From contig NZ_NJIF01000011.1 in NCBI RefSeq assembly GCF_002209555.1, positions 124,001-188,000 on the forward strand: a DNA stretch of 64,000 nucleotides. The letters are read 5' to 3'. Below the pieces are notes generated by a model. The model worked only from the letters and a program-made list of their open reading frames with translations. It was not told where the DNA came from and ran no database searches. Both the position numbers and the translations under genes were made by a program. The stretch comes from Achromobacter insolitus. Its GTDB lineage: Bacteria > Pseudomonadota > Gammaproteobacteria > Burkholderiales > Burkholderiaceae_B. Position 1 is the first letter of the stretch. Each line of letters opens with the position of its first letter. Shown here one piece after another: positions 57,470-64,000 of this stretch.

Positions 57470-59002
57470 GTGAGGCTGCGGCTATCCGAGTTGCCGCGCG
57501 TGGGCATCCGCGCGCTGCTGATCATTCTGCTGCTGCCGGGCGTGATCATGCTGCTGGTCGTGGACAGCGTGAACGACTACCGCACGCTGGCCGAGATCAC
57601 CAACGAGGCCTACGACAGCGCCCTGGTGGAACCGGCCCGGGTGCTGGAAAGCAGTCTGGAATTCACGCCTGACGGCAATTTGCAGGTCGCCACGCCGCTG
57701 TACGCGCAGGTGATGCTCGAGTCCCGGGCGGGCCTGCGCAAGTATTTCCGCATCGAAGAGATCGACCCGCCGCTGCCTGACGGCGCCGCGGTGCCGACGG
57801 AGCCGGGCAAGACCTTGCTGGGCATGCCGGAAATGCCGCGTCCGCCTACCTGGCCGCGGTCCAACAGCCAGCCGGTTTTCTACGACAGCGTGTATCGCAA
57901 CGACCCCGTGCGCGTTGTGTCGGTGGTGCGGGATCTGTATTACCAGGGGCAACACCGCCAGGTGCTGGTCGTCGTGGCCGAAAGCACGGGCAAGCGCATC
58001 GAAGCCGAGAACAACGCGCGGCGCCAGGAAATCCTGCGCGACACGCGCATGCTGGCGCTGGTCGCATTGCTGGTCTGGTGGGGCGTCTCATGGGCACTGA
58101 AGCCCTTGCGCCGGCTGCGCAACGATATCCGCGCGCGCCGCCCCGAAGACCTGACGCCGCTGGATGCATCGCGCGTGCCCAGCGAAGTGGCGCCGCTGGT
58201 CGATGCCGTCAACCACCATATCGCGCGCTACCGCCGCGTCCTTGACGAGCAATCGCAGTTCCTGGCCGATGCGTCACATCAGCTACGCACCCCGTTGGCC
58301 ATCATGCTGACGCAGGCGCAGTACGCCCTGCGTGAACGTGATCCCGCCCGCGCGCAGGAAGGCTTGCGGGGCATCGTCGACCAGTTGGGCCGCACGCGCC
58401 GCCTGACCGAGCAATTGCTGGCCTTGGCGCACGCCAACCAGGCCGATCAGCAGCCGCGCCAACTGTTGGATATGAACGCGGTCTCACGCGAAGTGGTGTT
58501 GCAATACCTGCCGTTGGCGCACGAAAAGCAGCAGGACCTGGGCTGGGTGCAGGCAGGCTCGGAAGAAGGGCAGGAAATGCCCGCGCCAGTGTCGGGCAAT
58601 GAGGCCGAACTGCACGAGGCTCTGTCCAACCTGGTGCACAACGCCATCCACTACGCGCCCGTGGGCGCGCGCATCACCGTGTCGGTCTGCTGCCGCGACA
58701 ATCGAGCCGAGGTGGCCGTTTCCGATAACGGACCGGGGTTGGATCCGATCATGCGCCAGCGCGCCTTCGCGCGTTTCGAGCGTGTCGGTACCGACAAACC
58801 GGTCGCCTCCTCCGGTTCGGGCTTGGGCCTGGCGATTGCTCGCGCCTATGCGCGCCGCAATGACGGAGACATCGAACTACGCGATGGCGAGCCGAACGCG
58901 CAAGGCGGCGTCGGCCTTGCGTCCGTACTGTGGCTGCCGCTTGCTTCCACGGTGTCGCAGTATCCGCGCCCGGTCGATGTCGACCTCAAGGGCGATCAAT
59001 AA
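57470..59002 (+). CDS. tctE: TctE-like sensor histidine kinase
   Basis: A 510-residue kinase. N-terminal helix (LLIILLLPGVIMLLVVDSV), a periplasmic sensor domain of about 160 residues, second helix (LALVALLVWWGVSWALKPLRRL), HAMP-like region, the dimerisation/phosphoacceptor box ADASHQLRTPLA with H270, and the ATP-binding N box (LSNLVHNAIHYAP), G1 (VSDNGPGLDP) and G2 (SGSGLGLAIARAY). The start is GTG at 57470, the first base after the tctD stop. The ligand is presumably a carboxylate. It is followed by a 217-base gap before tctB. Confidence 0.9.
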   Translation: MRLRLSELPRVGIRALLIILLLPGVIMLLVVDSVNDYRTLAEITNEAYDSALVEPARVLESSLEFTPDGNLQVATPLYAQVMLESRAGLRKYFRIEEIDPPLPDGAAVPTEPGKTLLGMPEMPRPPTWPRSNSQPVFYDSVYRNDPVRVVSVVRDLYYQGQHRQVLVVVAESTGKRIEAENNARRQEILRDTRMLALVALLVWWGVSWALKPLRRLRNDIRARRPEDLTPLDASRVPSEVAPLVDAVNHHIARYRRVLDEQSQFLADASHQLRTPLAIMLTQAQYALRERDPARAQEGLRGIVDQLGRTRRLTEQLLALAHANQADQQPRQLLDMNAVSREVVLQYLPLAHEKQQDLGWVQAGSEEGQEMPAPVSGNEAELHEALSNLVHNAIHYAPVGARITVSVCCRDNRAEVAVSDNGPGLDPIMRQRAFARFERVGTDKPVASSGSGLGLAIARAYARRNDGDIELRDGEPNAQGGVGLASVLWLPLASTVSQYPRPVDVDLKGDQ

Positions 59003-59219
59003 CTTCTCCGCATTTCCGCTTTCAACCTCTTTTTTCACGCGTGGTCCGGCTTCCTTTCAGGGATAACCCCCGAATTCAGGAACGCGACAGCGCACAGAAA
59101 GCGGATTAGCAGCTTCCTTCCGTAATCTGCGTCCGGGCCTGTCGCCGGGCACCGGGTGGCGCTCGTTTCGAGCTGCGCATCCCGGTCAGGCGCGGTGCCG
59201 CACCATGAAGGAGGATGAA
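59003..59219. promoter_or_regulatory. Intergenic region before tctB
   Basis: This 217-base gap should carry the TctD-controlled promoter of tctBA. No clear direct or inverted repeat was identified. A GGAGG site lies at 59209-59213, just ahead of the GTG start. Confidence 0.3.
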
Positions 59220-59693
59220 GTGCAAAAGACAATCAATAGAAAGGACTATTACGGCGGAGCGCTGATGGTCCTCATCGGGCTGGGGGCGATTTACGGCGGG
59301 ACCGACTATCACATCGGGACCCTGAGTCACATGGGTCCAGGATTTTTCCCAGCTGCGCTCGGAGGCCTGCTGGCTCTGACCGGCGTGCTGATCGCCATTT
59401 CCGCGCGCTCCGGCGAATCGGCGGCGCCTGCGCCTGGCGACGGCCATGCCCACGGCCTGCCTGATTTCCGGGGCGGTGCCTGCATCCTGCTGGGCATCCT
59501 GGCGTTCCTGCTGCTGGGCCATTACGGCGGCTTGCTGCCCGCCACGTTCGCCATCGTTTTCATTTCGGCGCTGGGCGACCGCAACAACACGATCAAGCAG
59601 GCTCTGCTGCTTTCGATCGCCATGACCGTCATCGCGGTCGTTGTCTTCTGGTGGGCGCTGCAACTGCAGCTTCCGCTGTTTCGCTGGGGTTGA
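59220..59693 (+). CDS. tctB: Tripartite tricarboxylate transporter small subunit TctB
   Basis: A 157-residue membrane protein with four helices (YYGGALMVLIGLGAIYGGTDY, GPGFFPAALGGLLALTGVLIAIS, GGACILLGILAFLLLGHYGGLLPA, ALLLSIAMTVIAVVVFWWALQL). I chose GTG at 59220, because GGAGG ends 6 bases upstream. An ATG at 59205 has that site inside its own coding region. It precedes tctA by 6 bases. No TctC gene is adjacent. Confidence 0.9.
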   Translation: MQKTINRKDYYGGALMVLIGLGAIYGGTDYHIGTLSHMGPGFFPAALGGLLALTGVLIAISARSGESAAPAPGDGHAHGLPDFRGGACILLGILAFLLLGHYGGLLPATFAIVFISALGDRNNTIKQALLLSIAMTVIAVVVFWWALQLQLPLFRWG

Positions 59694-59699
59694 TGCGCC

Positions 59700-61229
59700 A
59701 TGATTTCCCAATCCTTGATGGACCTCTGGTACGGCTTCGGCGTCGCTTTCCAGTGGCATAACCTGATGTGGTCGTTCTTCGGCGTGCTGGTGGGCAACCT
59801 CATCGGCGTGCTGCCCGGCATGGGCGCGCTGTCGGCCATTTCCATTCTGCTGCCTCTGACCTACGTGATGCATCCGGTGCCCGCCATCCTGATGCTGGCG
59901 GGTATTTTCTACGGCTCGCAGTACGGCGGCGCCATCGGCGCAATCCTGTTGAACCTGCCTTCGCATCCGCCGCACGCGGTTACCTGCCTGGACGGCTATC
60001 CGCTGACCAAGCAGGGCAAGGGAGGCACGGCGCTGGGCATCACGATGATTTGCTCATTTTTCGCCGCATCGGTGGGGATCATCGTCATGATCTTCGCGTC
60101 GCCGCTGCTGGTCGAAGTCGCCTTCAAGTTCGGCCCTACCGAGATCTTCTCGATCATGCTGCTGGGCCTGCTGGCCGGCGCTACGATGTCGCGCGGTTCT
60201 CCGCTCAAGGGCGTGGCGATGACCTTGTTCGGCTTGATGTGCGGTGTCGTGGGCACGGACGTGAACACCGGTACCATCCGATTCTCGTTCGGGCTGCTGG
60301 ATCTGTCCGATGGCCTGGAACTCGTGGCGATCTCCATGGGCTTGTTCGGCGTGGCCGACTTCCTGATGAGCGTCAACCGGATGACCATCATCGGCAGCGG
60401 CGCCAAGCTGCGCCTGCGCGATATGCGGCCCAGCAAACAGGAGCTCAAGACCGCGTTCTGGCCGATGGTCCGCGGCACGGCCGTGGGCACCCTGTTTGGC
60501 GCCATGCCCGGCACGGGGCCCACGATCACCACCTTCGTGGCCTATGCGCTGGAGCGCAAGATATCCAAGACGCCCGAGAAGTTCGGCACCGGCATGATCG
60601 CCGGCGTGGCTTCGCCCGAAGCGTCGTCGCACTCCAAGACGCAGGTCGACTTCATTCCGACGATGAGCCTGGGCATTCCCGGCGACGCAGTGATGGCGCT
60701 GATCCTGGGTGCGCTGCTGATCCAGGGCATCCAGCCCGGTCCCCAGCTCATCACCGAGCATCCGGACATCTTCTGGGGCCTGATCGCCAGCTTCTGGGTC
60801 GGTAATGTGCTGCTCATGGTGCTGAACGTGCCGCTGATCGGTGTGTGGGTGAAACTGTTGCAGGTGCCGTACCGCTACCTGTTCCCGTCCGCGCTGTTCT
60901 TCATCGCGGTGGGGGTGTTCAGCACGCAGAACAGTCTCTTCCAGATCTGGGAAGTGCTGGCATTCGGCGTGATCGGCGCCATCCTGATGACCCTGGAGTT
61001 TTCGGTAGCGCCCATCCTGCTCGGCTTCGTGCTGGGGCCGATGGTCGAAGAGAACTTCCGTCGCGCGCTGTTGCTGTCGCGCGGCGACCTCGCGGTATTC
61101 GTGGAACGCCCGATCAGCGCCTGGTTCATCGGCGCGAGCGCCTTGCTCGTCCTGTTGCAGGTGTGGGCCTTCCTGCGTCGCAACAAGAACAAGGGCAAAG
61201 GCAAGCCGGGGGTACCGCAGGCGGCATAA
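59700..61229 (+). CDS. tctA: Tripartite tricarboxylate transporter large subunit TctA
   Basis: A 509-residue permease with about 12 helices. Family blocks are LVGNLIGVLPGMGALSAISILLPLTY, AGIFYGSQYGGAIGAILLNLPSHPPHAVT, FGAMPGTGPTITTFVAYALERK and TMSLGIPGDAVMALILGALLIQGI. It imports citrate or another carboxylate with sodium or proton coupling once a TctC/Bug protein delivers it. A strong hairpin follows at 61254-61274. Confidence 0.95.
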   Translation: MISQSLMDLWYGFGVAFQWHNLMWSFFGVLVGNLIGVLPGMGALSAISILLPLTYVMHPVPAILMLAGIFYGSQYGGAIGAILLNLPSHPPHAVTCLDGYPLTKQGKGGTALGITMICSFFAASVGIIVMIFASPLLVEVAFKFGPTEIFSIMLLGLLAGATMSRGSPLKGVAMTLFGLMCGVVGTDVNTGTIRFSFGLLDLSDGLELVAISMGLFGVADFLMSVNRMTIIGSGAKLRLRDMRPSKQELKTAFWPMVRGTAVGTLFGAMPGTGPTITTFVAYALERKISKTPEKFGTGMIAGVASPEASSHSKTQVDFIPTMSLGIPGDAVMALILGALLIQGIQPGPQLITEHPDIFWGLIASFWVGNVLLMVLNVPLIGVWVKLLQVPYRYLFPSALFFIAVGVFSTQNSLFQIWEVLAFGVIGAILMTLEFSVAPILLGFVLGPMVEENFRRALLLSRGDLAVFVERPISAWFIGASALLVLLQVWAFLRRNKNKGKGKPGVPQAA

Positions 61230-61253
61230 GCGCTTTTCTGCAGGTTTGCGAGC

Positions 61254-61279
61254 GGCCCGGCATCATGCCGGGCCGTTTG
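61254..61279 (+). terminator. Rho-independent terminator after tctA
   Basis: GGCCCGGCA (61254-61262) pairs perfectly with TGCCGGGCC (61266-61274) around a TCA loop; GTTTGATTTG follows. Confidence 0.75.
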
Positions 61280-61337
61280 ATTTGTGCGGCGGCATCCCTC
61301 ATGCTTTAGGCTTCCCGAGCCAGCATACATAGCCATC

Positions 61338-62267
61338 ATGCACCTACTCTTCGCCTGTCCCCACCACGATCCCGCCACCTGGGTTCCGTTACTGGAAGCC
61401 GCGATGCCCGGATGCCGCATTTCCGTGTGGAACCCGGACGGGCCGCCCTCCGGCGCAGAAGCCGCCCTGGTCTGGAAGCCGCCAGCCGAACTTTTCAAGC
61501 ACGAGACCGGCCTGACGACACTGTTCAACCTGGGCGCTGGCGTTGACGCCTTGTTGAAAATGCCCGAGATCCCGCCGCAGGTGCGGATCGTCCGCCTGGA
61601 AGACGCAGGCATGGCGGTGCAGATGGCCGAATATGCGTTGTACGCGCTGCTGCGCGTCTCGCGTGATTTCGAAGCCTTCGACCACGCACAGGCCCGCCAG
61701 CACTGGGACACCCGCGAAGGTTCACGGCAGGCCGACTGGCCGGTGGGCGTGCTGGGGTTGGGGCAGGTGGGCGCACGCGTGGCGCAGACCCTGGCCGAGT
61801 TCGGTTATCCCGTGGCGGGCTGGTCGCGGTCGCCGCGCGACATCCCCGGCGTGGAATCCTTTGCGGGCGAAGCCGCCTTGCCGGCATTCCTGGCCCGCAC
61901 GCGCTTCCTGGTGAACGTCCTGCCGCTTACGCCGGACACCATCGGCATCCTCAATCGCGACACGCTGTCCCAGCTTCTGCCGCATGCGCATCTGGTCAAC
62001 GTGGGCCGGGGCGAACACCTGGTCGAGGATGACCTCGTGCAGATGCTCGAAGAAGGCGAGATCGACGGCGCCACGCTGGATGTCTTCCATACCGAACCCC
62101 TGCCCAAGGACCATGCCTTCTGGCGCGATGCGCGCGTTCACGTCACGCCCCACATCGCGGCGCGCACCTTGCGCGATGAAAGCATCCGGCAGATCGCGGG
62201 CAAGGTCGAGCAGCTGCGGCGCGGCGAAGCCATCACTGGCGTGGTGGACCGTTCGCGGGGCTATTGA
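61338..62267 (+). CDS. ghrA: 2-hydroxyacid dehydrogenase, GhrA-like
   Basis: A 309-residue D-isomer 2-hydroxyacid dehydrogenase resembling glyoxylate/hydroxypyruvate reductase A. It reduces glyoxylate or hydroxypyruvate with NADPH. The Rossmann motif is VGVLGLGQVGARVAQ. The catalytic Arg is in VNVGRGEHLVEDDL, the Glu region is DGATLDVFHTEPLP, and the catalytic His is in HVTPHIAA. The start at 61338 (MHLLFACPHH) is chosen over an upstream frame extension. It overlaps the convergent LysR gene by 7 bases. Confidence 0.88.
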   Translation: MHLLFACPHHDPATWVPLLEAAMPGCRISVWNPDGPPSGAEAALVWKPPAELFKHETGLTTLFNLGAGVDALLKMPEIPPQVRIVRLEDAGMAVQMAEYALYALLRVSRDFEAFDHAQARQHWDTREGSRQADWPVGVLGLGQVGARVAQTLAEFGYPVAGWSRSPRDIPGVESFAGEAALPAFLARTRFLVNVLPLTPDTIGILNRDTLSQLLPHAHLVNVGRGEHLVEDDLVQMLEEGEIDGATLDVFHTEPLPKDHAFWRDARVHVTPHIAARTLRDESIRQIAGKVEQLRRGEAITGVVDRSRGY

Positions 62268-63196
62268 GCCGGAAGCGGCGGCGCCTTTTCCAGCCGTTGA
62301 TACATCGCGGGCAGGCGCTCAGACAGGAAATCGAGCAGGGCGCGTACGGCGGGCATCATGCCCCGCCGTGACGGATAGATGCAATGCACGATGCCTTCGG
62401 GCGATTGCCATTGGGGCAGAACCTGTACCAGCTGGCCGCGCCGCAATTGTTCGTGCGTGGCAATAGAAGGCAGCAGGGCGATGCCGCGGCCGCGCACCGC
62501 CGCTTCGGTCAACACGATGAAGTCGTTGCATGACAATTGCGGCTTCAATTCCACGTGGACTTCTTCGCCCTTGTCGTTGCGCAGGGGCCAGCGCACCTCG
62601 TTCTGCGGGTCGCTGAAGCTCAGCGTGGTGTGCGTGGCGAGGTCTTGGGGAGTGTCGGGCGTGCCGTGGCGTTGCAGGTAGCTGGGGCTGGCGACCAGCG
62701 TGCCGCGCGCCGTACCGAAGTGACGCACGACGAGCTCGGCGTCCGTATCCAGCTTGGTGCGCACGCGCAGCGCCAGGTCTACGCCTTCACGGATCAGGTC
62801 CACGCGGCGGTTGGTCACCAGCAACTGCACCGACACGGCCGGCCAGGCGTCCAGGAATTCGGGCAATAGCGGCGACAGCACATCCTGCGCGATGGATACG
62901 GGGCAGCTGACGATCACGGGGCCCGTCGGCTCCGCCTGCAATTGCCGCATGGCATCGTCCGCCGCGCGCGCCGAGGCGGCCATTTCGCGGCAATAGTGCA
63001 GGTAGCGTTCGCCAGCCGAGGTCAGGCGCAAGCGGCGCGTCGTGCGTTGCAGCAGGCGCACGCCCAGGCTTTCCTCCAGGTGCGAGATCCGGCGCGACAG
63101 GCGGGATTTCGGAATGTCCAGCGCCCGGGCTGCGGCGCTGAACCCCCCCTGTTCGACGACTTGGGAAAAGTAATAGAGGTCATTGAGATCTTGCAT
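62261..63196 (-). CDS. LysR-family regulator divergent from azoreductase
   Basis: A 311-residue LysR protein of the CrgA-like group. The helix-turn-helix is LNDLYYFSQVVEQGGFSAAARAL with IPKSRLSRRISHLEESLGVRLL. The effector part holds ACPVSIAQDVLSPLLPEFL-like and RRVDLIREGVDLALRV blocks. It is divergent from the azoR gene with a CTATTC-N7-GAATAG dyad between. It likely controls azoR in response to an electrophile or quinone. Confidence 0.87.
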   Translation of the reverse strand: MQDLNDLYYFSQVVEQGGFSAAARALDIPKSRLSRRISHLEESLGVRLLQRTTRRLRLTSAGERYLHYCREMAASARAADDAMRQLQAEPTGPVIVSCPVSIAQDVLSPLLPEFLDAWPAVSVQLLVTNRRVDLIREGVDLALRVRTKLDTDAELVVRHFGTARGTLVASPSYLQRHGTPDTPQDLATHTTLSFSDPQNEVRWPLRNDKGEEVHVELKPQLSCNDFIVLTEAAVRGRGIALLPSIATHEQLRRGQLVQVLPQWQSPEGIVHCIYPSRRGMMPAVRALLDFLSERLPAMYQRLEKAPPLPAQ

Positions 63197-63203
63197 GATT
63201 GTT

Positions 63204-63222
63204 CTATTCCTGGAACGAATAG
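63204..63222. promoter_or_regulatory. LysR-type operator upstream of azoR
   Basis: CTATTC (63204-63209) and GAATAG (63217-63222) form a dyad with a 7-base spacer that contains T-N11-A (63207-63219). TTCC-t-GGAA (63207-63215) is nested in it. It lies just upstream of the regulator start codon. Confidence 0.5.
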
Positions 63223-63349
63223 TTCATCATAACCGGATTTATGTGAACAATTAAGCGGTCTACAGTGACGTCCATGCACTCGGGATCTGACTAACGCTTA
63301 CGGATCCTGACCGCCCGCAGTGAGCGGGCCATCACTGGAGAAATTTGCA

Positions 63350-63979
63350 ATGAAGACCCTGGTTATCCTTTCCTCTATTCTCGGCGATCGTTCCAACAGC
63401 AAGCAATTGGCCGATCACCTGATCCACCGCGTCAAGGCGTCCAATCCGGCCGCGGTCATCAAGGTCCGCGACATTGGCGCGCAGCCCATTCCGTACTTCG
63501 ACGGCAACACTGCCGGCGCGCTGTTTACCCCGGCTGATGCCCGTACGGTGGAACAGCAACGCCTGGTTGAAATGAGCGACGAACTGGTCGCCGAATTGAT
63601 GCAAGCCGATCGCATCGTCTTCGCCGTTCCGGTCTACAACTTCAACATGCCCGCGCAGTTCAAGAGCTATCTTGACCATCTGGCCCGCGCCGGCATCACC
63701 TTCCGCTACACCGCCGAAGGCGTGCCGGAAGGCCTGGTAAAGGGCAAGCAGGTGTTCGTGCTGACGGCTCGCGGCGGCAAGGCCGAGGGCACGCCGTCTG
63801 ACACGCTGACTCCTTACCTGCGTCAGATGCTCGCCTTCCTGGGCATGGATGACGTCACTTTCATTGCCGCTGAAGGCATGGCCATGGGTGAAGTGGCCGC
63901 GCTGGAAGGCATGGCGCAAGCCAAGCAACGCATCGATGCGTTGCTGCCTGCCGCGCAGCAGGACAGCCTGGCCGCGTAA
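63350..63979 (+). CDS. azoR: FMN-dependent NADH:quinone oxidoreductase / azoreductase
   Basis: A 209-residue flavoprotein of the AzoR/AcpD family that reduces quinones and azo compounds with two electrons. Flavin contacts: SSILGDRSNSKQLAD near the start, PVYNFNMPAQFKSYLDHLARAG with the FMN loop, and FVLTARGGKAEG. It has the motif ITFRYTAEGPEGL in variant form (ITFRYTAEGVPEGLVKG). The ATG at 63350 has GGAG upstream. A GCCCGC-agtga-GCGGGC hairpin (63313-63329) lies in the leader and may affect translation. The window ends 21 bases after the stop. Confidence 0.94.
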   Translation: MKTLVILSSILGDRSNSKQLADHLIHRVKASNPAAVIKVRDIGAQPIPYFDGNTAGALFTPADARTVEQQRLVEMSDELVAELMQADRIVFAVPVYNFNMPAQFKSYLDHLARAGITFRYTAEGVPEGLVKGKQVFVLTARGGKAEGTPSDTLTPYLRQMLAFLGMDDVTFIAAEGMAMGEVAALEGMAQAKQRIDALLPAAQQDSLAA

Positions 63980-64000
63980 GCGCGGGCGTCAAAAGCAAAG

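Noticed and set aside
59205..59219. ATG start for tctB at 59205
   Set aside because: The GGAGG ribosome binding site would lie inside this reading; it is placed correctly for the GTG at 59220.

Overview
This 64 kb window is ordinary, densely coded chromosome from a GC-rich betaproteobacterium. Gene content points to the Alcaligenaceae (Bordetella/Achromobacter group). The clues are a Bordetella-type lgm lipid A glucosamine locus, a NadQ-like regulator beside nadC, Bug/TctC-type solute-binding proteins with TctAB carriers, many LysR regulators, a second-type isolated fusA, and the gene order mltD-gloB-methyltransferase-rnhA-(RND)-dnaQ. No prophage, insertion sequence, plasmid origin or CRISPR array is visible. 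One tRNA gene (tRNA-Val, CAC) is present.

Layout: 1-172 is the start of an unidentified gene leaving the window. 372-3333 holds nadQ-like, nadC and an orphan Bug-type binding protein. 3358-5459 holds a DUF533 protein, an OsmC protein and fabI. 5565-8610 is a LysR regulator with a divergent deacylase + PLP dehydratase pair. 8705-17409 is the conserved mltD/gloB/rnhA/dnaQ block, interrupted by an RND efflux pair, and is followed by the tRNA. 17917-22299 has small proteins, yaiI, a GltS carrier coupled to a TAXI-type binding lipoprotein, and a GNAT enzyme. 22536-26374 is the lgm locus. 26414-27868 is a LysR + PACE efflux pair. 27843-34211 is a leftward branched-chain-type ABC operon with a DapA-family lyase at its head and a GntR/FCD regulator at its tail. 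34423-40979 holds a lipoprotein hydrolase, a CidR-CidAB module, a MocR regulator with divergent DMT and LysE exporters, and a DUF442 protein. 41076-47122 has a universal stress protein, isolated fusA, an EamA exporter with a divergent Lrp/AsnC regulator, a hydrolase and a YbaK deacylase. 47133-56164 (leftward) is proS, ybgC-tolQRAB-pal-cpoB and an iron-type FecCD/FecE transporter attached to its end. 56230-61229 (rightward) is rppH, a TctDE-like two-component system and TctB-TctA without TctC. 61338-63979 has a GhrA-like reductase, a LysR regulator and an FMN azoreductase.

The strongest regulatory reading is at several divergent regulator/target pairs, where dyads sit between the genes: a 21-bp palindrome on the nadC promoter, a 30-bp dyad ahead of the liv operon, T-N11-A dyads at three LysR pairs, 11-bp-period repeats at the MocR pair, and a 30-bp dyad at the Lrp/EamA pair. 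The most unusual genetic associations are the GltS carrier fused in an operon to a TAXI binding protein with an extra N-terminal domain, the iron ABC genes translationally coupled to cpoB behind a terminator in the tol-pal operon, and the RND pair inserted between rnhA and dnaQ.

All functions are inferred by eye from protein motifs and context; no database search was run.
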